A DNA stretch of 64,000 bases from Costus lasius (lineage: Eukaryota; Streptophyta; Magnoliopsida; Zingiberales; Costaceae). Below the pieces are notes generated by a model. It was not told the DNA's origin. It did not search any database and was given only the letters and a program-made list of their open reading frames with translations. The stretch covers positions 7,626,001 through 7,690,000 of the forward strand of contig JANVAS020000203.1 of the NCBI GenBank assembly GCA_027563935.2. The letters are read 5' to 3'. Shown piece by piece: positions 47,244 to 59,553 of this stretch; positions within the stretch are counted from its first letter, which is position 1, and every line of letters begins with the position of its first letter. The position numbers and the translations under genes were made by a program.

Positions 47244-49338
47244 TGTTGGGAAACCCCGGGGACATTTTACAATTTTCAGAGCCATGGGCATACATTTTAC
47301 GCAGCGGAAGAATGTCCCCGAAACAGGCTAGTCCCAAAAACCCAGTGAAGATCTCTTGCGAGGGGGTCGACACGATGTGATAGTAAGTACCTTTAAGCAA
47401 TTGGAAGCCGATGTCGATGAAGGCGCCCAAGTGTTCGCCCTCTGCAGTCTCGCACACACGGATTCCTCAAGTTTTCTTCTTCCTCGCCCGGTGCTAGCCT
47501 CGGGAAGAAGATCCATGCCTTAGGAGAACCCTCCATGCAATTTGCGCCATCACCAAGATGTGATGCGCCAAGGAGATGGAAGGAGAAGGGAACGCCGCAA
47601 GCCTTCTTGTTCCTTTGCGCCAAGGAAAGGAAGAGGAGAAGCATGCTTGCGCCCTTGATGGAAGAAGAAGAGCTCTAAGCTCTCCAAGCCGTCGCCCTCT
47701 AATGCTTCACGCCTCCAAGGAATTAGCATCATCACTAGAGGGGGCGGCAAGGGCTTACTTATAGGAGCAAGAGGTGGTTAGGGGAGAATGGCAAGTGTTA
47801 ACAATTAGGGCATGATTCAAGGAGATTATTCAATCAAATATATTGATTAAATCTCCACTCCCATATGCGCCTAAGACTTGCCAAAGCAAGCATCAGCCAT
47901 ATGCGCCCATATCATGCCATATGAGGCATTAATCCCATCCATGCGCCTAGACCTAGTCAAGGCAATATGATGGATTGCCTAATGTGGCTTGGGCGCAAGT
48001 TCTAATCCAATTAGGACTCTAATTATGTTAATAATCAGCCCACAATTGTCAAACATAATCCAATCAATTATCTTGTGTGATTTAATCAAATCCAATTTGA
48101 TTTAATCACCTAGGAGATACCAAACAAGGCATAGGCGCAAATCCTAGTCCAACTAGGATTCCATATGCGCCTATCCTATTAATTCATCCCCATTATACCC
48201 TTCAAGCCTCATAGCCCTTCAATACAACTTATTAGCAAGCCCAACTAAGCAATGGGCCAAGCCCAAAGTCCATTATGCATGTTAACCAAGCTATTGGATC
48301 CAATCCAATTTAACCCATGGTTAAATGAGGCTAACCATGGTTAATTTGATCGATATGCCAAAAACGGAAGTTGGCCCCAATAAGTTTCTTCCATCTCATC
48401 AGGCCCATTGGCGCTGATGAAATCTCCCAAATAGATCAGAGTTATCCAATAACTCGATCTAAAGGCTACCCGATCAATATGAAAACTCGAGTATCAAGGT
48501 GTGCGACCCTGTAGGTTCCTCTAACGCTAGCAGTGCTGACCAAAGGTCATCACAAGCAGTGAGTGGCACCTAGCAGTGCATCGCTGCTACCCAGGTTATT
48601 GGAATGGATATCGACATCGACATCCCCATCATCGCAACTAGGTATAGATGCATTATAGTCTCTTTGCCGAACTGATATCCGATTGGACAAGTGTGTCACC
48701 ACTTGTTTTCATCCAATCACATGGCTATGACTAGAACAGGTTCTTACCTGGGTATGGCCATACACTCTCAGTCATAGAACCATAAGGGAGCTCCATGGAT
48801 ATCATACTTCCCAAAGGAAGGGGCAAATCCTATGTCTGTCCATTGACCTTCTCATATGGGTCGTGACATGCTCAATGACAACCGTTATGACCTCCCAACT
48901 ACGGCAAGGTGTTAGGTTGCATCAAAGCAAGTCCCTAACCATATAGAATGGTCAATGACCTCAAGTCAAGGGATCAATGCATCTCCTGTCACTTGTGAGG
49001 ATAACTCATGACACCAAGTCATAGCCTCACAGCGGGTCTATCCAGTATATCCTCCAATGATACACCCATGTGTCTGTGTTAGCACCACTTGCCTAACCAG
49101 CCCACATACCAGTCTCTCAAGTACCAGAGCTGTCCCATATCCACTAAGGTACATCGACTGGGGATTATAATTCGAGCACAGATCCAATCTGTCTCCAGGG
49201 ACATTATCATGTAAGTACACAATCGCAGGTGTAGACAAACAATGATAACGACAATGCCAGAAAGATATATATATTAATATCAGAGTCAAGTAGTACAAAG
49301 ATGGACCAAAACTAGGTCCTAGGGCATATACACCAACA
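47244..49338 (-). repeat. 5' LTR of N (family B, 2095 bp)
   Basis: It has termini tgttgggaaacc and caccaaca and is followed by ACTGC and the rest of E1's LTR. It gives the uninterrupted version of the LTR split by L9 on the left side. About 14 substitutions or indels distinguish the pair. Confidence 0.96.
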
Positions 49339-49343
49339 ACTGC

Positions 49344-49513
49344 ATGTCAGCCTAGCTGAACATCATTGAGACATTATTCAGAAGTACACTCATTGCAGCA
49401 GACAATGTAACAACCTGAATAACAACCATTGCCTTTATAAACATAAGAGTTTATACATGATACTGTTACAATCCCAAGGCCTCAAACATTAGCCTTAAGG
49501 GCATACCCTAACA
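49344..49513 (-). repeat. 5' LTR of E1, second part
   Basis: This resumes E1's LTR after N and the ACTGC duplication and ends ccctaaca. It is identical by eye to the same stretch of E1's 3' LTR before position 365. It is followed by the host LTR sequence agtctcaatc. Confidence 0.93.
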
Positions 49514-49745
49514 AGTCTCAATCATATCAAGGCTGTCTCATGTTCACCAAGATATCTCGACTAAGGACAATACTGCATGTCAGCCAAGCTGAACAGCATT
49601 GAGACATTATTATGAAGTATACATATTGCAGCAGATGATGTAACAACCTGAATAACAACCATTGCCTTTATAAACATAGAGTTTATACATGATACTGAAA
49701 TAATCCCAAGGCCTCAAACATTAGCCTTAAGGGCATACCCCAACA
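49514..49745 (-). repeat. Tail of an older family A LTR that hosts E1 (E0)
   Basis: These 232 bases match the U3 end of family A LTRs, from agtctcaatcatatcaagg to ataccccaaca. The remainder lies left of the window beyond E1. It is not followed by a polypurine tract but by family B LTR sequence, so this end is an insertion boundary. The likely duplication is GCAGC, not verifiable here. Confidence 0.88.
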
Positions 49746-50982
49746 GCAGCGATACACTGCTAGGTGCCACTCACTGTTTGTGAGACCTTAGGTCTGCACT
49801 GCCAACGTCAAAGGAACCTACAGGGTCGCACACCAAGACACTCGAGTTCTCGTATTGATCGGGAAACCTTATGATCGACTTATTGGATAACTCAGATCTA
49901 TTTTAGAGATTTCATCAGTGCCAATGGGGCTGATGAGATGGAAGAAACTTATTGGAACCAACTTCTATTTTTGGCATATTGGCCGAATTAACCATGGTTA
50001 GCCTCATTTAACATTGGGTTAAGTTGGATTGGATCCAATAGCTTGGTTAACATGGGTAATGGACTTTGAGCAAGGCCCTTTGCTAAGTTGGGCTCACTGA
50101 TAAGTTATCATGAAGAGAAAAAAGGCTAAAAGGGTATAATGGGGACAAGTCTTCTCCCCTAGGCGCCTATGGGCATAATGGGGAGAATTGGCAAAGTTTG
50201 CTTCATTTAGAAGCAATATGCGCCTCCCCCCATATCCCTTATGGTATGAAAGGCTATATGGCATTACTTGGGGCGCAAGGCAAGGCCTTGGCGCACAAGG
50301 GAAGGCTTGGGCAAATAAGGAAGGGTTGAATGAGAATTATGGAAATGTCTTAGAGACTTTCCTTGCTTCAAACCTTCTCATCCTAGCCGCCCACTTGTCT
50401 TGATCCTAGCCCTTCATGAACCGCCTCTTGCCCTATTAATAGGACCCCTTGTCGCCCCTCTTGGATGATGATTTTCGTGAGTGCCACTCCTTGGAGGCGT
50501 GTACAAGTAGAAGGGGCGAGAGCAAGGGTTCAAGAGGCGCAATCTTCTCTTCCTCCAAAGCCTAGCCGCAAGTGTGCATCTCCTCTTCTCTTCTTGGCGT
50601 GAGAAGGCTTGGAGTTGGCGGCTTCTCAATCTTCTCTTCTCAACCCTTGGCACATATACCTTGGAGGTGTCACAAGGTTGAAAGGAAGTGAATAAAAGGC
50701 GTGGATCTTCTTCCCGAGGCTAGCATCAAGCGAGGAAGAAGTGAGCTCGAGGAGTCCGTGTGTGTGAGACTGCAGAGGGCGAACACGTGGGCGCCTATCT
50801 CAACATCGGCATAACCGTGCTCGCTTCAGGTACTTTCTATCACATTATGTCGATCCCCTCGCTTGACGATCCGCACTGGGTTTTTGGGACTGGTCTGATT
50901 CGGGGACATTGATTCTGCTGCACATGTATTATGTATTGTTTCAATGCCAAAGTTATCAAAATGTCCCCGGGGTTTCCCAACA
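49746..50982 (+). repeat. Family B LTR, plus strand, 5' part missing
   Basis: It aligns with the 3' two-thirds of the solo B LTR at 55220-57115, starting at gcagcgatrcactgctaggtg and ending tgtccccggggtttcccaaca. The 5' part is left of the window beyond the A insertions. No primer site follows, so it is a 3' or solo LTR. Open frames inside it are not supported as genes. Confidence 0.88.
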
Positions 50983-51580
50983 GCCTAGTAGCAGTGAAGA
51001 AGGCCAAAAGTCACCATGAGATTGTAACATTGGGAAGAAAGGGGTTTAAGTCCATGTAGTTTTGACACTTGCACTAAGTTGAAATTTCTGAGAAAACTTG
51101 CATTAGCTTGTGCTTGCTGAGGTGTGCCGGAACGCCCTTGTTGCTTGTGTTGAGGGTGAGCGAGAAGGCCCCTTGTGTTCTTGAGGGTGAGCCTCTGGCC
51201 CCTCTTCCTATCCACCCGAAGGTGTGCCAGACGGCCCTTCAATCCATCATTCCGTTGAGTGATAACCTACCATTCCCTTTACGTAACCTTGGAGAACCTG
51301 AAGCTGACCACCATTGTTGTGTTGCTGAAGCTGGAAGTACGCGCGCATCATCACAGCCTTCAACTTGCAATCACTTCCGGAAGCTGTTGAGTGAAGGCTA
51401 CGAAGGGGTTTGGTCCCCATCCTTAAAGGGGACCTCAGGTGTTCCCATTCCACCGTCATCTTACGATTTGAATGCATGCTTTGGTCCCTTAACCTCCACG
51501 CTTAACTTGATAGTTGTTAAACAAAACCACATTAGAGCTACATACTAAAGGGGTTCCTTGGGCTTAGGATTTCATCCTAC
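50983..51580. other. Unassigned 0.6-kb stretch
   Basis: This matches nothing else in the window. It contains four imperfect copies of a unit of about 33 bp around 51119-51240 (gaggtgtgcc...gccctt, gagggtgagc...ggcccctt and two more). An open frame of 146 codons spans 51108-51548 on the plus strand with no recognisable motif. It could be a fragment of another mobile element or unique host DNA. I assign no function. Confidence 0.4.
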
Positions 51581-52994
51581 AACTTGAGACTAATCCAATG
51601 GCAGGATATCAGTTTAGGCAAAGGGATACATAATGCATGGGAATCCTAGTTGCTTGTTTAGGAGTTATTGCAAGATGACTTAAGTCCATTGACATGGGTA
51701 GTAGTGATGTGTTGCTAGATACCTCTCACTACTTATAATGTTTTATCATCATTGCCATCGTCATTTGGATCCTACGGGGTCACATGCAATAGACTCTTGA
51801 CATTGCATTAATCAGAAGCCTTATGATCAAGTTATTGGATAGCTTGGATCCATTTGGAAGATTTCATCAGTGTCAATGGGCCTGATGAGTTGGAAGAGAG
51901 TTATTGGAGCCAAACTTCATTTTTTGCAGGTTGACCCGAAATTGACCTATAATGGTCACATTTGGATTAGGGTTGCATTGGATTGGATCCAATGGCTTAA
52001 TCAACCCATGTAATGAAGTTTGGGCTTGCTCATTAGCCAATGAGGCCCAATAACAAGTTGTCATGAGAAGGGAATTGGCTAAAAGGGTATAATGAGGAGA
52101 AATTAACCTCATTGGTGCCGAAGGGGTATAATGGGGTGAGGAAGGTGCCTAATGCTTCATTAGGAAGCTTTTGGCACCTAGCCCGTCAACCATTGATTGT
52201 ATGCTTGCCTCTATGGCAAGACTTGGGGCTGATATGGCTTGAGGACTTCTATAGAAAGGACTTACGCGCATATGGATGGAGGGGTGAGGTTTATGGTAAA
52301 GTCTTGGAGACTTTCCTTACCTCAAACCCTAATTTCACCCAAGCCACAACCCTAGCCGAATTCCTCTTGATATGTTGCACCCCACTCCCTCTTGCTTGGC
52401 CGCCTCTTGCTTCTATATATTGGAGGCATGCGTGAGGCTCTTGGATGATCAATTGGTGCAAGCAAATGACAAGGACGGAGAGAGCAAGGCATTGGCGCAA
52501 GTTTTCTTCTTCTACCTTGAAGCCACAAGCAACTTCCTGTTCTTCTCTCTTTGGTGCAAGAAGGAGTATTGCGTGGTGCCATCATCTTCTTCCATAAGGC
52601 CGCAAGTCTTCTTCCTAATGTCCCCTTGGCGAAAGAGGAATAAGAGCTTAGTGGCATCATCATCCTTCTCCTCTCAACTTGGCGCAACTTCTCTTGAAGG
52701 TGGCGCAAGTGAAGTGAAGGATCTCAAGGCTTTATTCTCTTCCCGAGGCTAGCACCAAGTGTGGAAGGGAGCAACGTTGAGAAGGTCGACGTGTGGATAC
52801 TTGTAGAGGGCGAGCACTTGAGCGCCTTCAACATGGCTTCAACAACTAGACAAACAAAAGAGGTACATCTCTAACACATCCTTGTGTTTTCTCTCTCACA
52901 TGGATCCTTGGGAAAGCAATGTGTTTCGAGTGTAATGCTCCTTCTGCTGCATCCTGGGACTGCAAAAATTTTAAATTACACCCGACATTCCCCA
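51581..52994 (+). repeat. Truncated 5' LTR of family C
   Basis: It aligns with the 3' LTR from about 60188 onward (actaatccaatggcaggatatcag). It ends about acattcccca just before the primer site. The 5' third of the LTR is absent. Open frames within it track the repeat and are not supported as genes. Confidence 0.85.
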
Positions 52995-54509
52995 ATTGTG
53001 GTATCAGAGCTACTTGCAAGAAACACAAGGTGTACATATGCTTATGTGAAAAATTTTTTTGAAAATTTTTCATTCATCCATGCGCTTTTCACCTAGATAG
53101 CGTTTTTCATTCAAACTTCTCTTATCAATTTTATAGCTAATTTTGGATTAAGTTTTTAATTGATTTAAGATCAAAGACGCACGTAATTTTGTCAAGGAGG
53201 ACGGGCATTGTGTCTTCGGACTAGCCGGGTCTCTTGATCTGACAAAATTGCTAGCTAATGGGATCTTAAAATCAGTCAAGAGAGGGTTGTGGATGAAGTT
53301 GGCGCATAAGGGACTAAATTTGATAATGCTCAGTTTTTCAAATTTTACATGCGCCACATGTCTCTTGTTTGGGTTGATATGGTCATAGTGAGTGCCCTCC
53401 GGTGTTGTGTTGTGGATGAATGTATCCACCTGTGATGAATGCTTGTACAATCTTTTGCCACCTGCGTGTGGATCTCCCCTCCCCCCCATCTTGATGTAAA
53501 GTTTTTCATGTATTCTATCATCTTGTTTTAGATTAGATTTAAGAATTGTTTTCATAAGATAGGTTAAGGTTTCATCAAGACAACAAGGTGTCTTCTTCAA
53601 CTGAAGTCATGGTGGCGCCAGCTTTGGAAGCGTGGTGATGGGCTTGCAGTTGAAGGAACGATTCTGCTCTCGACTTATGGCATGGGCTGATTTGCTTGAG
53701 GGACTCGCAACCCTTGGATGTATGATAACATATCACATGGCTCGTGATAAGTTATGTGTATGAAAAGGGCTATGATCATATCAACCATACTAGCATGCCT
53801 GTAATGGTTTATTATTCTGTCCATAACATGCCTGTGATGTGTTTTTCCTTTTGCTACCACCATAGGAAAATTTGCATGCTAGAAAAGAATAAAACAAATA
53901 GAACCAAACTCTCCATGAAATATCAAGTCGATAGCCTTCTGATGTGTAGCCCTCGTCAAACCATCGATCGATGGATTGTGAACTGTTTCTCACCCTCGTG
54001 AGACACACCCATCTATCTTTGGAAGGCGCTTGGTGGCAATATGCATCTTAGTCTACCACAAGTGTAGATGTGCCCTCGTGAGGTGCAAGTTGGCCCTGGG
54101 CATAACAATCAGGTCAGACTTGACTAGTTTTTCATATGTCATTGACATAATGAATCACTAGAGGTAGCTATTGAGAGGATAGGGTTTTGTGTTGTATCCA
54201 GCCCTCGCTGGACACAGGGCGCCTAGTCTGTCTCAACTAAGAGGAGTTGTGCACGGAAGAATTGGCTGGCATGCCTACCTAAAGAAGCATGGGATCACTC
54301 TGTGCACCCCAACTCACCCTCATGAGTCGCGGAGACCTCATGTGAAATTAGGATCCTACTCACTAATTTCCAAGTTGAGTTTGAGAGTTATCAACTTGTT
54401 AGGAAATAGTGGGAGCATAGCATTTAATTTAAAGTCCTTGTTAAATGCTTTATCATAGTACTCATTTTGCGTGTTTACTTTTTGTAGATAAAGGCATCTC
54501 CTAATTTTA
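52995..54509 (+). other. Untranslated leader of the family C element
   Basis: No supported gene. It holds hairpins TCTCAC-CCTC-GTGAGA at 53988-54003, TCCAG-CCCTCG-CTGGA at 54197-54212 and ACTCA/TGAGT at 54312-54327. They match by position the three main leader hairpins of family A but have different stem sequences. Confidence 0.75.
52999..53010 (+). other. Primer-binding site of the family C element
   Basis: TGGTATCAGAGC lies four bases after the inferred LTR end, the same primer tRNA as families A and B. Confidence 0.92.
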
Positions 54510-55219
54510 GATTGAAACTTTACAAACATAAACTAGATGGAACAAATTGGACAAGATGGTTCAGAATATTGTCCAAAATACTGAAATAAGAAAATAAGAT
54601 GCATCTTCTTGAAAGACCTCCATCCCAGCCTAGTATCTATTTTACTACTGAATGGGAGTGGAATGTCTATCGTGAACATTGTGAGGATAATAAACAATAC
54701 ACTGCTCTTATTTTAGAGTGCATGATTCCTGAGGTCTAGGTTAAGTGTGATGAGATGGGGATTTATGATATTATCATACATCTTCGAGGTCTCTTCACAC
54801 CATGCACCCTAAAAAATGACCAAGAGAGTTTTGTTGGATCTTCAGGGTGTTTGCCTAAATCAAGAAATGACCATGACTATGCCTCTTCGAAGCTAAACCT
54901 TCGGAAGAATGGGAATGCATGGACATATCAGGATGAATTAAGGCCCAGGAAGAGCATGGCACAGAAGAAGGGATGTAATCCATCTGCTTCAGGTATTGTG
55001 TTAATGAGGTCTTTATGTCTACTTCTTATTCATGGGTATTGGGTACCGCATGAGGAGCTTACATATATTTTTCTTATGCAGGGGCTCAGAAGAAGTAGGA
55101 CAATGAGGCTTGGTGAGATCGACTTTTGAGTCAGGGACGGAGCATTGGATGCTACTGTTTATAGCATCTCACTACCATCAAGACTTCAACTATAACTTTG
55201 CTATTATGTATGAACTTTT
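54510..55219 (+). pseudogene. Family C gag and protease remnant
   Basis: Degraded coding sequence. The translation near 54510-54590 resembles the gag start (LYKHKLDGTNWTRWFRILSK against the family A REKFAGPNFSDWFGHLKIVL). Near 54600, MHLLERPPSQP corresponds to LYVLETAIPPQP, and near 54755, IYDIIIHLRGLF to IEIIANLKMLY. From about 54980, SASGIVLM and LRRSRTMRLGEIDF correspond to the protease region. Much of gag and the zinc knuckle is missing, and stops and frame changes are frequent. The solo B LTR interrupts it at 55220. Confidence 0.8.
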
Positions 55220-57115
55220 TGTTGGTGTATATGCCCTAGGACCTAGTTTTGGTCCACTTATGTACTACTTGACTTTGATATTTATATATATATCAATCTG
55301 GCATTGTCATTGTCAATGTTTGTTTACATCTGCGCACATGTACTAACATGATAATGTCCCTGGAGACAGATTGGATCTGTGCTCAAACTATTGTCCCCAG
55401 GCGATGTACCTTAGTGGATATGGGACAGCTATGGTACTTGTGAGACTGGTATGTGAGCTGGTTAGGTACGTGGTGCTAACGCAGACACATGGGTATATCA
55501 TTGGAGGATATACTAGAAAGACCCACTGTGAGGCTATGACTTGGTGTCATAAGTTATCCTCACAAGTGACAGGAGATGCATTGATCCCTTGACTTGAGGT
55601 CATTGATCATTCTATATGGTTAGCGACTTGCTTTGATACAACCTAACACCTCGCCGTAGTTGGGAGGTCATAACGGTTGTCATTGAGCATATCACGATCC
55701 ATATGAGAAGGTCAATGAACAGACATAGGATTTGCCCCTTCCTTAGGGAAGTATGATATCCATGGAGCTCCTCTATGGTTCTATGACTGAGAGTGTATGG
55801 CCATACCCAGGTAAGAACCTGTTTTAGTCATAACCATGTGATTGGGTGAAAACAAGTGGTGACACACTTGTCCAATCGGATATCAGTTCGGCAAAGAGAC
55901 TGTAATGCATCTGTACCTAGTTGCGATGATGGGGATGTCGATGTCGATATCCATTCCAATGACCTGGGTAGCAGCGATGCACTGCTAGGTGCCACTCACT
56001 GCTTGTGGTGACCTTTGGTCAGCACTGCCAGCGTCAGAAGAACCTACAGGGTCGCACACCTTGATACTTGAGTTCTCGTATTGATCGAGAAGCCTTATGA
56101 TCAAGTTATTGGATAACTCGGATCTAATTGGGAGATTTCATCAGGACCAATGGGCCTGATGAGATGGAATAATGTTATTGGAGCCAAACTTCATTTTTGG
56201 CAGGTTGACCCGTATTTGACCATGGTTGGTCACACTTGGATTAGGGTTGCATTGGATTGGATCCAAATGCTTAATCAACCCATAAGATGAAGTTTGGGCT
56301 AGCTCATTATCCAATGAAGCCCAATAACAAGTTCTCATGAAGAGAAGAGAGGCTAAAAGGGTATAATGGGGAGAAACCCAACCCCATTGGCGCCTAAGGG
56401 GCATAATGGGGTTAGGGTGGCAAAATTGCTTCATTAAGGAAGCAATTTGCGCCTAGCCCTTCTCCCTTGATGGTATGAATGCCTTTAAGGCATGTCTTGG
56501 GCTGATATGGTACTTGGGCAATTATGGAAAGGTTGAATGAAGTTTATGGTAAAGTCTTGGAGACTTTCCTTACTTCAAACCTCCTCATCCTAGCCCTACA
56601 CTTGTCATGATCCTAGCCCTTGCCCTAATCGCTTCTTGCCCTATATATGTGACCCTAGCCGCCCCCTCTTATTATTATTCATCCTTGGAGGCGTGAACAT
56701 AAGAAGGAGGCGAGAGCAAAGGAGCAAGGGCGCAATCTCTTCCTCTTCCATCAAGTGGCCGCAAGCTTCTCCTTCCTTACCACTTGGCGCATCTTTCTCT
56801 CTTGGTGGCGCAAGGTGGTTGGAGCATCTCCCTAAGGCTTGGATCTTCTTCCCGAGGCTAGCACCGGGCGTGGAAGAAGAGGACTCGAGGCATCCGTGTG
56901 TGTGAGATTGCAGAGGGCGCACACTTGGGTGCCTATCACGACATCAACCTCATCTTGCTCTGAGGTATTTTCTAACTCATCGTGTCGACCCCCTTGCATG
57001 CGATCTTCACTGGGTTTTTTGGGACCGGCCTATTTCGGGGACATTCTTCCGCTGTGCAATGTATGTATGTATGTGTCTCTGAAAAATTGTAAAATGTCCC
57101 CGGGATTTCCCAACA
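55220..57115 (+). repeat. Solo family B LTR with CTTTT duplication
   Basis: A complete LTR of 1896 bp starts TGTTGGTGTATATGCC and ends gggatttcccaaca. It is flanked by CTTTT at 55215-55219 and 57116-57120. There is no internal sequence, so it is a solo LTR. Hairpins include GTATATC/GATATAC at 55493-55513 and CAAGTG/CACTTG at 55853-55870. A short gtat repeat lies near 57061. It is about 200 bp shorter than N's LTRs, marking a subfamily or deletions. Confidence 0.96.
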
Positions 57116-57120
57116 CTTTT

Positions 57121-59520
57121 GTGTTAGAACATTATATCCATAATTTTGAATGGATTTTCAGTTTCAAATAAATGTTATTTATTTAAATCTTGAATGTTCT
57201 ATAGTGGTGGTGCAATTAATAATAGTTTGTAGTTCTATGTGTAACACTAAATAGACCAAATCCAATTGATTCAATCTATATCATCTCTTTGCATTGTCTC
57301 TTGGGCCATAGAACAAAAGTCACATCCAAGAGTCCATGGACGATTGGGATCATTATCCTTTCAGGCTTATGATACATGTGACAGATGCTGCCTTCACCAT
57401 GAATGGTGGAATTATCAGTTGCTTGTTAGATCCATTACACAGCAATGTGTGCGGACCCATGGAAACAAGCACTTGGAGATGTTATATACTTCATTAGGTG
57501 TGGATATGTCTTATCCAACACGTAACTTTGGAGAAATCCAAGAAGTTGAGAAATGAAGTACAGAATTGGATTGGAGAATCTATTAAAACACTTTAATTTG
57601 ATCAAGGTGGTTAATGAGGAATTTAATGACTGTCCTAAGGAGTGTGGGGGTTATCCCACAACTTACTTGGAACACCACAACTGTGTGGTGAAATTCAAAG
57701 AAAGAAAGAGGAACACAAGAGTCATGCAAATCTTCTTCCTCATTGAGGCCATGTAGGCAACTATTTTGACACTCCATAGTGTGTGTTTATGAGGCCCTGA
57801 GAGTGCTATTTCTATCCTAATGAGAACAAAATATTTGTTGCTCAAGCTGCTATCTTTCTTGAGGAGATATTTCTTTCGAAAGAAGCTAGTGGGAGTAGAT
57901 TTGATTGGGATGAGGTCCAAAATCAACAACAAACAATTAAGACACAGATGGAGAGGAATCTCACATGCGGGTTGAAAGTCAACATAAGTTCAAGTAATAC
58001 AGGAATCACATAAGTCTGGATGGATTCGAAATGCTCTCACGGGTTGTAGTCATGACGAATTTTTCATCAACGATAAACCTAGGACGTATGAGGAAATGGA
58101 AGCGGTCAGTGGACCAGATTCCAAGAAATTGCTAAGCGCCAAGAGAACCGTAATGGACTCCATGTCTGCTAATCAAGTGTGGGACTAGATTAAGCTGCCA
58201 AAGGGGTAACACCCATAGGCTATAAATAGATCTTCAAGGAAAATAGACTTGGAGGGTAATACTGTTACCTATAATGGCAAGCTAGTGAATGAAATTTCAG
58301 GCAAGTCCATTGGGTGGATAGTGATTAAATTTTTCACTAATAGCTTGGTTTGAGTCCATTAGGTATCTGCTTGTTATAATTGCATTTTCTGTTATGGCGT
58401 GTTGTTATTAAAATAGCTTTTCTTAATAAACATCTGGAAGAGAATGTCTATATGGAAATAGCCGAAAGGTTTTCATATAGAGGCCACAAAGATATGCATG
58501 GTCTTATGCAAGCATCTTGAAAAAGAGCCTATGTTTACAAGAAGATCAGTGGGAGCATCATAGTGTTTCTTGTTCTACCTGATTGACGATATTCTACTCA
58601 TAAGAAATGACATCCAAGCTCTTCACGCGGTGGAGTCAAGGCTTGGGAAGTATTTTGAGAAGAATGATCTAGGGAATGCTGCCTATATCCTAGGCATGAG
58701 GATCTAAAGATAGGGATCCAAGAAAGTCATTGCCCTTTAGTCAATCTTCGTTCTTCCAGGAGATTCTGGAGAGGTTTATATTGGATGACTCCAAAAGTTG
58801 ATACCTTACAAGAAGACATGGTCTGATTCTCTCAAAGATGCTATGTCATATGACACAACAGGAGAGTAGTAACATGGGTCTATAATCCTGATACATGGTG
58901 TATACGATGGATCATGTTTTGTGCAACGTGCACAAGACCATATGTGGTGAATGCTTGGAGTATGGCTAGAAAGTTTTAATCAGATCTTAGTGTTCAACAC
59001 TGGATAGCTGTGAAAGCAATCCTTAAATACTTGGGAAGTACAAAGGATTGAGGTCTAGTACATGATAGACAGGAAGAATTTTGTGTACAGTGGTACACTG
59101 ATACTTCGTTCCAGTCTAATGACTATCGTTCACAGTTAGGATTTGTGTTTTGCCTTGTTATGGTGTTGTATGCTGGAAGAGCTTTATACTAACCACAATG
59201 GCAAATTCTACAATTATGGTTGAGTACATTGCAGCTTCTTGTTGTAGCCAAGGAAGCAACTTCATTCATTTGAACTTGATTTAGTTCCTAGTGCTTAATG
59301 GTCCAGTATAATTCTTACTTGGGCCATAGCGCAATAGTAGGAACTTAGCACTCAAGTATGTACTGCAGCAATATCAACTGATCTTGGAAATCATGGATAA
59401 AGATGATGATTCAAATTTGCGAAACAAACACCGATAGCAATCTGGAAAAACCCACTAACATAGCCTATGGCGCAGCAGAAGCTAAATAAGTCATACTAGA
59501 GACATAGGACTGAATAAATT
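57121..59520 (+). pseudogene. Family C integrase, RT and RNase H remnant
   Basis: A decayed continuation of the family C gag-pol. Landmarks are an integrase block near 57550-57710 (EEFNDCPKECGGYP, matching family A FTDYLKECGIISQL), the domain before RT near 57830-57910 (FLEEIFLSKEASGSRF), an RT start near 58105 (AVSGPDSKK), a broken YVDD region near 58570-58595, and RNase H pieces near 59090-59480 including the ggcgcagcagaag tail. Numerous stops and indels make it non-coding. It ends just before the polypurine tract at about 59537-59553. Confidence 0.82.
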
Positions 59521-59553
59521 CAATTGCCCTTGGTCTTAGTGCAAGTGGTAGAT

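Larger units (their letters stand above)
7591..49338 (-). mobile_element. Ty1/copia element N (family B), swollen to 41.7 kb by nested insertions
   Basis: N is a minus-strand family B element flanked by ACTGC on both sides (7586-7590, 49339-49343). Its own parts are the 3' LTR (7591-11366 less the L9 insertion), the RNase H end (11388-11932), the rest of gag-pol (42508-45537), the leader (45538-47243) and the 5' LTR (47244-49338). Everything between 11933 and 42507 is later insertions. The LTRs are about 2094 and 2095 bp without insertions. I count about 14 differences between them by eye, so roughly 99.3% identity, although the coding region is badly broken. Confidence 0.95.

Noticed and set aside
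51108..51548. 146-codon open frame as a host gene
   Set aside because: No motif, no splice or promoter support, and it lies in an orphan segment with internal repeats between LTR fragments.
57058..57076. gtat microsatellite
   Set aside because: Only about four units, inside the solo B LTR; ordinary.
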